From: Siphonodentalium dalli
Taxonomy: Eukaryota; Mollusca; Scaphopoda; Gadilida; Siphonodentaliidae
Assembly (NCBI GenBank): GCA_032622095.1
Contig: CP136068.1
Coordinates: 2,331,314-2,395,313 of the forward strand
Length of the DNA: 64,000 nucleotides
Direction of reading: 5' to 3'
Shown here: one piece after another, positions 1-11,559 of the stretch
How positions within the stretch are numbered: position 1 is the stretch's first letter
How the letters are laid out: every line of letters starts with the position of its first letter
Made by a program: the position numbers and the translations under genes
Notes under the pieces: generated by a model
Seen by the model: the letters and a program-made list of their open reading frames with translations, nothing else
Told to the model about the DNA's origin: nothing
Database searches by the model: none

Positions 1-883
1 CCTTTTTAATTCTGCCTTTAAATGACGGTACCCGTCCCGTGATCGTACCCCTCCATAAAAGAGGTACGTTTGTGTGTACCCGTTTCAAGGTGAAGATCAC
101 CTCGGGCGGAAAGCCCTAAGTACGCCACACAACACGCTCATGTATGGATACAGTCTTACACGCACACGCCCAGACCCAGACGTAAGAATCACATTACACA
201 CATACGCTCTTTATCGACGACACTGCGGATACGAACGCTCTTTAACTATCAACGCGATTAACCTCACCGTGCCAATAACGGTAATTTTTGTGACTGAGAG
301 TGGAGAATTGGTGCTCTGACGTTCTCAGAAGCGGTGCGATGACACTTCATCTGGGATTTTACCCTTAGCAGGTGATCCGCCTTCGTCAAGGCTTTGACCT
401 TGAATTGACCATTTTGAAGGTCAAGGTCAGGTCGGGGTCACGATTTGACCCGTCGAAAACACTCCCCCGATAAAAATATCCCTAGGTATAAAATTTCGTC
501 GAAATCCGTTAATGCCTTTTTAATTCTGCCTTTAAATGACGGTACCCGTCCCGTGATCGTACCCCTCCATAAAAGAGGTACGTTTGTGTGTACCCGTTTC
601 AAGGTGAAGATCACCTCGGGCGGAAAGCCCTAAGTACGTCACACAACACGCTCATGTATGGATACAGTCTTACACGCACACGCCCAGACCCAGACGTAAG
701 AATCACATTACACACATACGCTCTTTATCGACGACACTGCGGATACGAACGCTCTTTAACTATCAACGCGATTAACCTCACCGTGCCAATAACGGTAATT
801 TTTGTGACTGAGAGTGGAGAATTGGTGCTCTGACGTTCTCAGAAGCGGTGCGATGACACTTCATCTGGGATTTTACCCTTAGA
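1..883. repeat. Tandem 514-bp repeat, two copies
   Basis: Positions 1-368 recur at 515-882 almost unchanged. The spacer at 369-514 contains a block rich in 'ggtcaaggtcaggtc' that resembles, in inverse orientation, the tandem repeat at 5628-6006. Open frames inside are identical by duplication and match no family I know. The first copy is cut by the window edge. Confidence 0.9.
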
Positions 884-930
884 TAGGAAGTTTGGGCTCA
901 ATCCGTCCGGCAGTTTTCGAGACCATCGCG

Positions 931-1331
<401 letters not shown>

Positions 1332-1336
1332 ACACA

Positions 1337-1396
<60 letters not shown>
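1332..1396. repeat. (CA)n microsatellite
   Basis: A second CA run of about 65 bp, directly abutting the 122-bp tandem array. Confidence 0.95.
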
Positions 1397-1398
<2 letters not shown>

Positions 1399-2502
1399 TC
1401 TTCCAAAATATATAATAGACTAGCCGATGAGCCCGACGTTGTCCGGGCTATTCAAAAACCAAATTTCAAGTCGATAGCTCCACCCGTTTCCGAGATATGG
1501 TCTGCGCATGTGCGAAGCTGGCGTCGCACGGGCTCGGCGACCCGATAAAATTCGTATCCGGGGCAAGATACATTCACATACCAAATTTCAAGTCGATAGA
1601 TCCACCCGTTTCCGATATCTCGTCTGCGCATGCACGAAGCTGGCGTCGCAATACGACAACGTCGACCGCCTGGTCAAACTACACACACGTACCAAGTACC
1701 CAGCCCGACGTCCGGGCTATTCAAAAACCAAATTTCAAGTCGATAGCTCTACCCGTTTCCGAGATCTGGTCTGCGCATGCGCGAAGCTGGCGTCGCACGG
1801 GCTCGGCGATCCGATAAAATTCGTATCCGGGGCAAGATACATTCACATACCAAATTTCAAGTCGATAGCTCCACCCGTTTCCGAGATCTCGTCTGCGCAT
1901 GCGACGTTGTCCGGGCTATTCAAAAACCAAATTTCAAGTCTATAGCTCCACCCGTTTCCGAGATCTGGTCTGCGCATGCGCGAAGCTGGCGTCGCACGGG
2001 CTCGGCGACCCGATAAAATTCGTGTCCGTGGCAAGATACATTCACATAGCAAATTTCAAGTCGATAGCTCCACCCGTTTCCGAGATCTCGTCTGCACATG
2101 CGCGAAGCTGGCGTCGCACGGGCTCGGCGACCCGATAAAATTCGTATCCGGGGCAAGATACATTCACATACCAAATTTCAAGTCGATAGCTCCATCCGTT
2201 TCCGAGATCTCGTCTGCGCATGCGCGAAGCTGGCGTCGCACGGGCTCGGCGACCCGATAAAATTCGTATCCGGGGCAAGATACATTCACATAGCAAATTT
2301 CAAGTCGATAGCTCCACCCGTTTCCAAGATCTCGGAAGCGCATGCGCGAAGCGGGCGCCGCACGGGCTCGCCAATACGACAACGTCGACCGCCTGGTCAA
2401 TCTACACACACGTACCAAGTTTCGTCCCGATCGGTCGAGAATCGTAGATTTGTATAAATGACAGACAAACATACAGACAAACAAACAAACAAACAGACAG
2501 AG
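1397..2502 (+). repeat. 122-bp tandem array with an RTE-like 3' tail
   Basis: The unit contains 'caaatttcaagtcgatagct', 'ccgtttccgagatct' and 'tgcgcatgcgcgaagctgg'. Starts at 1976, 2098 and 2220 give an exact 122-bp period, and shorter units precede them. The array ends in 'cgtcccgatcggtcgagaat' followed by a gacagacaaacaaac tail at about 2460-2502. That resembles the simple 3' tails of RTE-clade retroposons. The retroposon origin is inferred; no reverse transcriptase is present here. Confidence 0.75.
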
Positions 2503-2769
2503 GTCTTCAAAATATATATGAGATTATGTAAGTCATGACATACTATTTACGCGATATTTATGATTGGTATAAGAACAAAATTTATCACATGATTAGCGCT
2601 ATTTTCCTATGTAATATTCGAGCGTAATAGACACGTGTAATATCGTCGTTTGCAATGACGTCACGCTACTCTTTGCGACAAAGTTCGCTGGCTGCAGTTA
2701 ATTATTGTTCTTTTCGATAAAAGTTTAGCCATTATATGATCATGTGATAAAAAGTTTCTCAAACTCGTT
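2503..2769. other. Unassigned AT-rich stretch
   Basis: No coding frame or repeat recognised. Confidence 0.4.
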
Positions 2770-2881
2770 CTATTTTAGACGTAATTTATCAACCTCGTCC
2801 ACTAAATTCCATTTGAGCCTCGGTAAACCTCGGCTTAAATCGAATTTAGTGAACTCGGTTGATAAATTCCGTATAAAATAG
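2770..2881. mobile_element. Hairpin MITE (about 112 bp)
   Basis: A left arm beginning ctattttagacgtaatttat pairs with a right arm ending gataaattccgtataaaatag. The loop centre is ccatttgagcctcggtaaac. Flanks share aactcgtt (2762-2769 and 2883-2890), a possible 8-bp target duplication. However, 'taactcgtttgagatcctct' also occurs at about 5088, so the flank may itself be repetitive. Confidence 0.65.
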
Positions 2882-3078
2882 TAACTCGTTTGAGATCCTC
2901 TATATGTATGTATTTTAATATTAGTTTTGTTTATGCCCGTTTTAACGGATGTGACTATTTTAACAGAATACCGACCGCGAAGGCCATCCGTGCCTTTAAA
3001 AGAATATTAAAAGATAGATTTTCAACCAAAAGCTTTCAAACACCACTGATGAACAGTGTAAAGTCTAAACCAAATCTA

Positions 3079-3232
3079 GAATATGTAGCTAGTGTCGTCG
3101 CTTAAACTGTTTATGTCCGTGAAGGGGGTTTGAGCATCTATATTGGGCGAAGCTCTGCCAAGTCCAATAGATGTCAAAATCCCCCAGCGGCCATAAACAA
3201 CAGTTTCAGCGACAACACTAGCTACATATTTT
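3079..3232. mobile_element. Hairpin MITE (about 154 bp)
   Basis: The left arm (atatgtagctagtgtcgtcg) is inverted at the right end (cgacaacactagctacatat). The whole element folds back on itself with a loop near 'gggcgaagctctgcc'. A short open frame at 2890-3105 runs into its left arm, so the end of that frame is element-derived. Confidence 0.75.
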
Positions 3233-3365
3233 ATTTATCCATCGCACAAACTTGCCTATTGTGAAGTAAATCTGTTATTTTCCTCAGTTTTACATTCGTT
3301 ACTTCAAAGACGCCCTTACATTTATTAGGTCAAGCAAACTAATTATCATTCATGACGAGCAAAAA

Positions 3366-3415
3366 CCGGAGTGCAGCTTAAGGTGAATCCACACCGGACG
3401 CGAGCGCGCCATTAG
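3366..3415. repeat. Left direct repeat flanking a LINE fragment
   Basis: About 45 bp starting ccggagtgcagcttaaggt and including a MITE left end recur at 4078-4115, on the other side of a LINE fragment. They look like a long target-site duplication. Confidence 0.65.
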
Positions 3416-4077
3416 TTTAAACATATTTATTACCAATAAGTATATACCAATACAGATTGGCATTGGGATTGGAGGACAAGTGCGATCCACTTATACATAA
3501 CCCCCTCTCCCAATTGCCGTTATAACACTGATACATAATAATTGGGGTTGTCAACACAATAGGTATAACATATTTACAAGTGTATACATACAGTATATCA
3601 TTTTATATTATTTGAAAAATAGTTTGTATAGTCTCACCACCCCACCAATTCTAAATAATTTCAATAATGATTTCAAGTAGCTGTTTTAAATGTGATACAT
3701 GTACCTCATGGTGCATTGTTAACATTTTTACAATTTGCATTCAAATGATGCGAGCGTCTTAATAGAACTTTGTCGGATTTTCCTCTTGAGTTGTATCTCG
3801 TAAGTAATTTTGCACAGCTTTAAAGATATGTTCATTTTCTAATTGTTTTAAGTTCGGGTCCCCAAATATTAGTGTTTTAACTGAATGTATATTAAAGCGC
3901 AGAAGATTATTACGAAGTGTAATTCTTTCTTCAAAGTGTAGGTGGCATTCAAAAAAATAGTGGAAAGCATTTTCTACAGAATGTCCACATCTACATGTAG
4001 CAGAAATTGCTATATAATTTTGAAGTTTATCAGCTTGTAGATTACTACATTCACACCTCAGTTTACAATGAAGGATG
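3416..4077 (-). mobile_element. 5'-truncated LINE remnant with 3' UTR
   Basis: A minus-strand fragment made of a C-terminal coding piece (3759-4077) and an AT-rich 3' UTR down to about 3416. It is flanked by a direct repeat of about 45 bp that carries part of a TTA-target MITE, so the LINE probably landed in or beside that MITE. The 5' end stops exactly at the repeat junction, as in target-primed reverse transcription with truncation. Confidence 0.7.
3759..4077 (-). pseudogene. LINE reverse-transcriptase C-terminal fragment
   Basis: About 105 residues are open before the stop. The visible signature is a zinc-knuckle motif CRCGHSVENAFHYFFECH, followed by FEERITLRNNLLRF, a FGDPNL stretch and a closing FKAVQNYLRDT helix. 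This matches the zinc-binding tail found after the reverse transcriptase in many non-LTR retrotransposons. The polymerase, thumb and endonuclease are missing, so the fragment cannot act alone. The reading frame continues upstream into MITE sequence (to 4121); those residues are not native. The exact clade is not determined. Confidence 0.8.
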
Positions 4078-4092
4078 CCGGAGTGCAGCTTA

Positions 4093-4584
4093 AGGTCAGT
4101 CCACACCGGACGCGAGGTCAATCCACACCGGACGCGAGCGCGCGATTATAATGGCTTAAGGTCAATCCACACCGGACGCGAGCGCGCGATTATAATGGCT
4201 TAAGGTCAGTCCACACCGGACGCGAGGTCAATCCACACCGGACGCGAGCGCGCGATTATAATGGCTGTTTTCTGTCGTCCGTAACAGTTCAAAGCGCGCG
4301 ATTTTTATATTCACACCGCAAGCGACTGAATCGCTGACCACAAGGCGATCACAGCAGTGATTTTATGCACATGTTTAGCAAATTCTTATTAAAATGTCCA
4401 TATATATTGTATTTTTGACCTGCCTGAAATAATGCACTCAAATGATTATCTTCCCAAACCATCGCACGCGACGAAGCTATCCAGTAGTTTTCGGTGTGAA
4501 TATAAAAATCTCGCACTTTGAACCGCTACGGACGCAGAAAACGGCCGTAAAAATCGCACGTTCGCGCCCGGTGTGGATTGACCC
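4093..4584. mobile_element. PIF/Harbinger-like MITE with TTA target duplication
   Basis: The termini are aggtcaatccacaccgg on the left and ccggtgtggattgaccc on the right. TTA lies on each side (4090-4092 and 4585-4587). Inner inverted repeats extend through 'gcgcgatttttatattcaca' and its complement. The left end is repeated three to four times in tandem (4093-4260). TTA duplication fits the PIF/Harbinger group; no transposase is present. Confidence 0.7.
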
Positions 4585-5627
4585 TTAGAGCGAAGCATAC
4601 TGCCAATGATAAGTTTATAACGCTTAGATTATTTGATAATCGTCTATTACCTCATTCTTAGGGTACGGATATGCTAAGTATAGCATGAAACCCCTATTAT
4701 ATCATTGAACAGCCATTACATAATTCCTTATCTCTCACTATAGTTACATGTTACATGTCACTTAACATCGCATGACAGCAACACACAACTATAGCTTTGT
4801 TCATTAAAGTTAAATTATTGTGCAACTTCGTTGCACTAACGAAAATAGACACAAAAACAAAGTGAGGGACTATACTTTCTATCGCCAGCCCCAAAGCGCG
4901 CAATTCTGTCGTATAGGGTTGTCACGGTGAAGCGTCTCAGACAACGCTGTAAATGTGCGCATTTTGCAGCTTCTTTTAAGGAATTTGATTTGTTAAAATG
5001 CTCAAGTTTTTTTCATGCGATATACAGCTCGTTATGTTGGCAATAAAATTTATCAAATTCGTTTAAAAAAATCTTATGTTGTAACATAACTCGTTTGAGA
5101 TCCTCTATATATGACGTGAACAAGTTTCCATAATGTTTAAATTGTAACAATAACAATTCTCCCAATAACAACACGCAGCGAGCGCGCGCTCATGATCTGT
5201 TTGAAGTGACGTAGATGGTTTTTATGAAGTGGAGACTGCAGTTATTGGTTGGTGACCATAAGAAACGTTCGTGTAATCCATATGGCGATTTGTACTGATT
5301 CTTACGGGCGTTAATTCTGTGAATGTAGAGGGTGTGTAATTCTTGTGATGTGAAACGCTCCGCTTAATTGTGTGATCGAATGCTAATACAAAATAAAGTA
5401 GTTATTAACGCCACCGGTGTACTCTGTGCTTGAAAATATAATAACCACTGGTCCAATGGGGGATTATGGGGGATTAGGTCGATGTAAAAGTAACAATGGG
5501 TCGCTTTAAAAGCTGTAGTCTTACCCCGAATGCTTAATAAAATAGTCCGACACAGATTAGCACATGTGCTGATATTGATAATAACCACACCGTTTGGAAA
5601 GCATGCGATCGTGTGGTAATCAAAGAT
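4585..5627. other. Unassigned stretch
   Basis: About 1 kb without a coding frame I can support. It contains a copy of the 'taactcgtttgagatcctct' motif at about 5088 and a short 'agcgagcgcgcgc' GC burst at about 5178. It probably belongs to the intergenic region or the third intron of the ETS gene. Confidence 0.4.
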
Positions 5628-6006
5628 TAATTTCGACGAAATTTGATACTTAGGGTTACTTTTGTCCGGGGAGTGTTTTGAACGGGGTCAAATCGTGACC
5701 CCGACCTGACCTTTACCTTTAAAACAGTCAATTCAAGGTCAAATCGGGTAAAACGGACGGATTTTAACGAAATTTGATACCTAGAGGTAGTTTTGTCCGG
5801 AAAGTGTTTTGGATGGGTCAAATCGTGACCCTGACCTGACCTTGACCTTAAAAATGGTCAATTCAAGGTCAAATCGGGTAAAACGGACGGATTTCGACGA
5901 AATTTGATACCTAGGGGTACTTTTCTCTGGGGAGTGTTTTGAACGGGTCAAATCATGACCCCGACTTGACCTTGACTTTCAAAATAGTCAATTGAAGGTC
6001 AAATCG
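5628..6006. repeat. About 125-bp tandem repeat, three units
   Basis: Units start near 5628, 5760 and 5888. Each runs from 'cgacgaaatttgatacctag' through 'gggtcaaatcgtgacc' to 'caaggtcaaatcgggtaaaa'. The same family appears inverted at about 390-505. Confidence 0.85.
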
Positions 6007-6530
6007 CGCCTTTCATCTGAAAGGAGATGGGAAACAGCCTGGACGAAGTCGGGCCAACCAGCTAGTGTAATAAAAAGCGAGACAGCTTAATTGAACAATG
6101 TAATGTATAACACGAGAAACGGGAAAACTTGATATATGGAAGTATCCAAATTTCCCACATGGAATTTGAAGGCTAGTTTATATTATAATTATATTATAAT
6201 TTATATTTATGGCTAATAATATGATCTTGGTGGCGTTACCATTTCTGACTATGGTTTTCTTGTTTTAGTATGTTATATATTTAGATTTGCAGCATGTAGC
6301 GAGCGCGTGTACATTATCAGTTAACTGTTTACACAGGGATAGGATTATGACAATGTATGAGTAAATACAATATACTATTCGCATACATTCTATATATTGG
6401 CTCTGGAGTGGGGTGGTAAGGTTACAACGATTTCACATTTTTTGCCGTTTTGGACCCGGAAGCAACTAGAGACATTGAGTGCGCGATAATAAACAGACAC
6501 AAGCGCCACATAAATAACGAAGTTGCAAGT
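6007..6530. other. Unassigned AT-rich stretch
   Basis: No coding frame or hairpin recognised. It includes tandem 'atattataatt' near 6180. Confidence 0.4.
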
Positions 6531-6838
6531 CTGCAAATAGCGTGTCGTCATTTGCAGAATGAGGTCCACAGAGGGTGAATTTAGTGATGCTATCCCGCAC
6601 AACGGGCTAGCATCACCAAATTCACTCTCTGTAGACCTCATTCTGCTTAGGACTCATCTTCTGGGAAGTATCTATAGTATCAAATTAACATTGTTTTTAG
6701 TTACATTTCACTTCTAGGAAGTTTCTATATCCCCTAATTTGCAGAAGAAAAAATTAATAATTGAGGTGCCCAATGGGTGAACATCACAAATTTCAACTGG
6801 GAACCTCATTCTGCAAATGACAGACAGCTGTTATTTGC
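6531..6838. mobile_element. CTGCAAAT-terminal inverted-repeat element, copy 1
   Basis: It starts ctgcaaatagcgtgtcgtca and ends near caaatgacagacagctgtta, with an internal hairpin around 'gtgatgctatcccgcacaac'. The same element occurs at 33677-34095. Homology covers the termini, the hairpin and the 'ggtgcccaatgggtgaacat' interior. Confidence 0.75.
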
Positions 6839-7792
6839 GTGAAGTAGAAACGTAGATGTTCGTTGCCGTATGGCGTGCATTATACTTGTCCTTGTCGAAC
6901 CAGGAGGCCGATTCGTAGTTACCTGACCCTTTCTGCTATGATGAAATGGGTGACATTTTAATGAAATTATATATTACTTCCTATGTGTGATTTTACCTTG
7001 AATTATTTCACTTTAACCAGAGAGTTATGTATTCATACGCGCTATCGAAATGTATGTGTCATGAGTATACTGGCGGTATTATTCCTATTTCTGGTAAATC
7101 AGATGTTTATAGCGGAATATAATAAACATAATAATCACTTGATTGAACTGGTGACGTGAAATAATTCATTCGAGGCATGGACTCTTTTGTAAATCACTCG
7201 AGCGCAATGCGATAATCAATTGATTACTCTCTATATGACATTCAAGCTTGGTTTGCTTGTTCAGCATTGTTGACTATCTTTCCGATACCAAACGACTTTC
7301 TACATGCATTGTAGTTTAGTATCACGTACCTTACCAGTCTCTCTAAAAATCGGATCGGATGTACGTCTCTAGAACTCTCTATTAAAATTAGGTTATGTTT
7401 TGAAGGGATTCCCTCCATTTCATTGGAGAGTGGCGCAGACTACGCGCGATGTCATTGGTTTATGGCATAACAGTTCACTTCACATATCTGAGGTCAATGA
7501 CGCGCTGACAATTTTCCCATACATTGTCAAACTCTGGAAAACTGAATGCAGGCGATATATCCTTAATTTATTTTACTCATGGCAATATACATGTAGGAGA
7601 CATCATCTTCGAATTTTTATCAGTCAACGATATTCATGACTTATTATTCTTTCGCATCTTGTTGTATTTATAACTCTTTCTAAATACTACGATTCTCACA
7701 AACATTTACTACCCAGGAATGAACTCCATATTTGGAAACGGTTTATTACGTCGTCATCGGAATGCCGCGTCGTCGTAGAAATGAAATATATA
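6839..7792. other. Unassigned stretch
   Basis: About 950 bp. An 80-codon frame at 7400-7639 has no recognisable domain and no gene signals, so I do not call it. Confidence 0.4.
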
Positions 7793-7896
7793 GAGAATAT
7801 CTACACTTTTTGGTTGGATATGGTAATTATCTCATTTTGTTTTTGTCATCACGAATGAGATAATTACCATATGCAAACAAAAAGTGTAGATGTTCT
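7793..7896. mobile_element. Hairpin MITE (about 104 bp)
   Basis: The arms 'agaatatctacactttttgg' and 'caaaaagtgtagatgttct' pair over about 42 bp, with a short loop near 'gtttttgtcatcacg'. No transposase. Confidence 0.7.
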
Positions 7897-8277
7897 GTTT
7901 CTTATATGCTCCGCTCAGTTGACCCATGGATCAACTGAAAAGATTAGTAAAACGTACAAATTTGTATACCCAAGCACAGCCATAATAGTGAGCTCGTGCA
8001 TATAAAATAGTTCCATTTTTCAGACAGATGGCTGAGGGATAAAGAGGCTAACATCAGTATGTTTAACAGAAACATTTAATTGATTACATATTACAATTTT
8101 TTCAACCTAAACAGGGACTTTTAGTACAGTCTTCCACAAAGAAACCGAATCACTTTTAATTTTAGAGCGGATGGATACGAGTGAGATATCGATAGCTTAG
8201 CATATAATATAATGGACACTTCTAGGATTTTCAAAGAGACTGGTAATTTACCATTCATTGTGGTGTTCATGTACGTA

Positions 8278-8443
8278 CAGTACTGCCCAAAGTAATTGAC
8301 CACTTAACCACAGCAGAATTATGGGTAATTTTTCAGGAGAGAGCTTTGCGATGAATGGCAACAAGCCATATTTCCGACTAAATCCTGAAAAACTACCCAT
8401 AATTCTGTTGTGGTTAAGGGGTCAATTACTTTGGGCATTACTG
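8278..8443. mobile_element. Tc1/mariner-like hairpin MITE, 166 bp
   Basis: The ends are CAGTACTGCCCAAAG and CTTTGGGCATTACTG, flanked by TA on both sides (8276-8277 and 8444-8445). The terminal repeats are about 60 bp with few mismatches. CAGT...ACTG ends and a TA target fit Tc1/mariner MITEs. A related right half lies inside the large palindromic element at about 24367-24471. Confidence 0.8.
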
Positions 8444-8903
8444 TACCCTGTCTCGAGAGTTTTCAGATCTGACACCCCGTTACCACGGTGGCATAATTAA
8501 GGAATACTCTTCATCTCGTGATGTAATTACACTGTATACATTTGGAAAGAATCTTAAAGACATACACGCTGAATCGATTTATAAAAGTTTGACGGGAATA
8601 CAGACATATACTTTGCAATTATACCAGGAATGAAGATTACTCATTATAATGACACATTAGTTAAAAAATATCGACATAAATTTAATTTGGAAATATCATT
8701 AAATGGTAGCAACTTTATACTTTATAGTGACGTTGCTGCGACGTCACACGTTGCTACGCTCAACGTTCACTTCCGCCCTACTTTAATTATCCTATATATA
8801 TACATTAGGTTTTGGAAACTAATGGCAAACTACTATAGAAATTAATGGGTGTAATTATAACATAATAATCTAAAATCTATCGATTTAATACCATTTACAA
8901 TAA

Positions 8904-9124
8904 GCCTTGTCAATGAGTCGCGGCCATATTGGATCCGTTCCGTTTTTGTAGTGCTACGGGTCAAAGTTCTGAACTAGCATTCGAACATATATCGATTTCA
9001 TGAATATTAAAAGCTCCATATATGGAATGCTATGCTCCAGAACTTTTACCTGTATCACTAAAAAACGAAACGGGATGGATGGATCCAATATGGCAGCGAT
9101 ATAATGCGATTTATTGACAAGGCG
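8904..9124. mobile_element. MITE adjoining an ETS exon donor
   Basis: The left arm (gccttgtcaatgagtcgcgg, then catattggatcc) is inverted at the right end (ggatccaatatggcagc ... ttgacaaggc). The inner part is less well matched. Its right edge is 11 bases from the splice donor of exon C (GT at 9135-9134), so it sits at the very start of that intron as transcribed. Confidence 0.75.
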
Positions 9125-9129
9125 TATAA

Positions 9130-9135
9130 GCTCAC
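9130..9135 (-). promoter_or_regulatory. Splice donor after ETS exon C
   Basis: Reads CTGAG|GTGAGC on the minus strand. It interrupts the arginine codon of the RALR motif after its second base (phase 2). Confidence 0.85.
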
Positions 9136-9334
9136 CTCAGTGCTCGGCTCATCTTTTCATACGTCATCGTATCGTTTCGTTTAATGAGACCCCATCTTCG
9201 AGACAGTTCTTTGGTGTCGTTAATTTGAAACACCCCAGTGTCAATTTCTCGCCACGTGATGAGTGGCGGATTAGAAGGCTTGGCCTCGTACAAAACGTCA
9301 ACAAGATACTCCCATAAGTGGTAAACGCTCGACA
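9136..9334 (-). CDS. ETS transcription factor, exon C: ETS DNA-binding domain
   Basis: A 199-nt exon (2 nt + 65 codons + 2 nt) encoding most of an ETS winged helix-turn-helix domain, which binds GGA-core DNA in the nucleus. Visible landmarks are helix 1 HLWEYLVDVL, the second tryptophan in ITWREID, the strand GVFQI, the third tryptophan in RRWGLIKRN, and recognition helix MTYEKMSRALR. These residues look closest to the ESE/ELF3-ELF5 group, but the class is uncertain. The acceptor is TTTTTCAG|TG, and exon B ends in G, so the junction codon is GTG (Val) in frame. The final Arg codon is split by the donor; the following YYY exon was not found in 1-9130. A truncated duplicate of the exon's 5' end lies at 9571-9632. 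Confidence 0.93.
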
Positions 9335-9570
9335 CTGAAAAATGATAAAACGAACTTTTATTCTCATGTCACGTGATTAGGAGCAGACTAAAAGTATGGA
9401 ATACTGTTATAGGGCCAACCTACAACGGGCGGGGATTATGGAATCTGCCAAACGAGGAAACCACCGAAGCGACGAAAGCGACAAAATGTCCAGACGCACA
9501 CACACATTGTCACGCGAGCGAGCCACCGAAACCCCAAAACGAAACGAAATCTCGTTTGAATATTCCATAT

Positions 9571-9678
9571 AGAAGGCTTGGCCTTATACAAAACGTCAAC
9601 AAGATACTCCAATAAGTGTTACACTCTGGACACTGAAAATGATAAAACGAACTTCCATTCTCCTGCCATGCGATTAGG
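9571..9678 (-). pseudogene. Partial duplicate of ETS exon C and its acceptor
   Basis: Positions 9571-9678 match 9273-9381, covering the intron end, the acceptor (CAG before 9632) and about 20 codons. In the copy the frame from the acceptor meets TAA after four codons, and the tryptophan of LWEYL has become leucine. The match ends abruptly at 9571, inside the exon. It is a decayed pseudo-exon in the intron upstream of the real exon. The 190 bp between the copies are unrelated. Confidence 0.85.
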
Positions 9679-9790
9679 TACACACTAGAAGGCTATGATC
9701 TTCTTCCAGAAATATAGGAAGTTGAACAGAAACTTCGTTTTTATAATTTTAAGTGTTTGGTCAACAATGCTGGCATTTTGCCAAGCGCGT

Positions 9791-9934
9791 GTGGATCTAC
9801 AGCGAGCGCACACCCGTGCTTTACGTATATAGAAGAGTGGATCTACAGCGAGCGCACACCCGTGCTTTAAGTATATAGAAGAGTGGATCTACAGCGAGCG
9901 CACACCCGTGCTTTATGTATATAGAAGAGTGGCA
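9791..9934. repeat. 46-bp tandem repeat, three units
   Basis: Units start at 9791, 9837 and 9883 (gtggatctacagcgagcgca ... tatatagaagagtg). A partial fourth unit is fused to the GAGCAGACGAC motif at about 9960-10019. Confidence 0.9.
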
Positions 9935-9956
9935 AAATAACATGATATGCCCTAAT

Positions 9957-10019
9957 TAACCCGTATGGTGCCCCTCAGACACGAGCAGACGACGTGCTTT
10001 ATGTATATAGAAGAGTGGC
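9957..10019 (+). repeat. Half copy of the GAGCAGACGAC hairpin motif
   Basis: The left half of a recurrent hairpin (acccgtatggtgcccctcag, then gagcagacgac) is joined to a 46-bp repeat remnant. The right arm is absent. Confidence 0.6.
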
Positions 10020-10549
10020 CGATATCGATTGCGGTCAATAACCTTATTTATCATATGACTCAATCATTATTTACGTTGGAAAGTATGTCATAAATCAATT
10101 TCATATCAATTACTAGTTCATATCACCTTCCGATAATTTGATTGGTTTGTTGACAAAAAGTGTGTTCTGATTGGCTGAATGGCAGCCGGGGCCGAGCCGC
10201 ATTTCTAACTAAATGCAGGTCAAATTCGTGCTCGTCAATCAACGCGATGCCGAAATTCTCGCAATTATAGTCTTGAAATATATAGTTTTGGACATTGTTA
10301 TACGATAAATAGAATATGTAATTCGTATTTATCTGATAAACATACGATATAATGTCACAAACTGAGAACAGAATATCGCACTATATCTTCGCGTGCATAT
10401 TATTTCTGCTAGTTCACCAGGTGTAATTGGGCTTCCGGTGAAATGAAATGACGTCACATTAACCTTTTGATTCCGATGTCATATAGCTATTTAGTGATTT
10501 GTGTGCGTTTTTGGACATCATAATATATGATAAATAGAATATGTAATTC
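10020..10549. other. Intron stretch with a small duplication
   Basis: The segment 'ataaatagaatatgtaattc' occurs at about 10304 and again at about 10529, suggesting a local duplication. No coding frame. Confidence 0.5.
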
Positions 10550-10645
10550 GTGTTTCTCTCATATTATATTTATGAAACTCGCCGGAGGCTCGAGAAAACT
10601 GAAAATTCTTAGACTCGTTTCATAAATATCAAATGAGAGAAACAC
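10550..10645. mobile_element. Hairpin MITE (about 96 bp)
   Basis: The arms gtgtttctctcatattatat and aaatgagagaaacac pair through the 'tttatgaaactcg' stretch. The right flank 'tcatatcctctatatata' resembles that of the 2770-2881 hairpin. Confidence 0.65.
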
Positions 10646-10964
10646 TCATCTCATATCCTCTATATATAACGGCAAATTAAGTAAGAACCAATTGTTTGAC
10701 AAAATGCAGTGAGTTGATAGTTTTTATATGATTAAATAAACTCGCGTACGTAGTAATCATAGGCGCTCTTTAAAACACTTAAAATATTTCTGTTATTTCG
10801 TTAAATGGGCACTATACGCCATTTTCAATAAATTCCCGGTGATAGCAACGATCTAATATCGATAATATAAAGAAAACTAAGTAATTTGAGTCGAAGATGT
10901 ATTCTGTAAACGTTGAGGTTAATAGGTTATCTTAAAATCAAAGTTAATAATTTGATATAAATTT

Positions 10965-11400
10965 AATTTATGACTGGAGCCATAAATTAAATTGCGAATT
11001 TCCGTGTACAAGACGTAATTAAAATAATTAACGGATTGTGGATTGTGCAACGCGTGGCACACGTGATCGTGTAAAAAATTGTGTTGATACGGGGCGTAAA
11101 CTCAAGCCACTCATGCACTGACTAGTGACTATACACTGACTTAATTGAGTATATGGGACTGGTATGCATATAATATAACATTTATTTGACACACATTTTC
11201 TTGAAAAGTGTCCAAAAAATATTCGATAACGTCAATCGGTATTTTACGCATTCCGGCTAATCTTCCATCCGGCTAATCTTCCACTTCGTACTCAACAGAC
11301 TTTCAAATAATAGAAATCTGATTACCTTATTCTAGGACTCGGAGACTATAGAAACCAAAAACAACATTTGAGTACAGTATCCCTGTAAAATATGATTATG
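10965..11400. repeat. Intronic repeat block, homologous to 44910-45760
   Basis: Shared landmarks include 'ccgtgtacaagacgtaat', 'gcatataatataacatttat', 'cgcattccggctaa' and 'catttgagtacagtatccc'. The 44.9-kb copy carries a MITE (45022-45465) that this copy lacks, so this copy represents the empty site. Confidence 0.75.
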
Positions 11401-11559
11401 ATGCTGATATTCAATCGAACATCCCACGCCGCGTGTTACTGAGATTGACTTCATTAGATACCTCATCGCGAATCGCGATTACATATCGTTTGCTATATAA
11501 TCCTTGGAGTATTGATTGAGGAAATCGCTATAAAGATGAACTTTACATTAAAGGTACAC

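Noticed and set aside
2890-3105. 72-codon frame possibly from a LINE
   Set aside because: Its end is made of MITE arm sequence and no reverse-transcriptase motif is seen.
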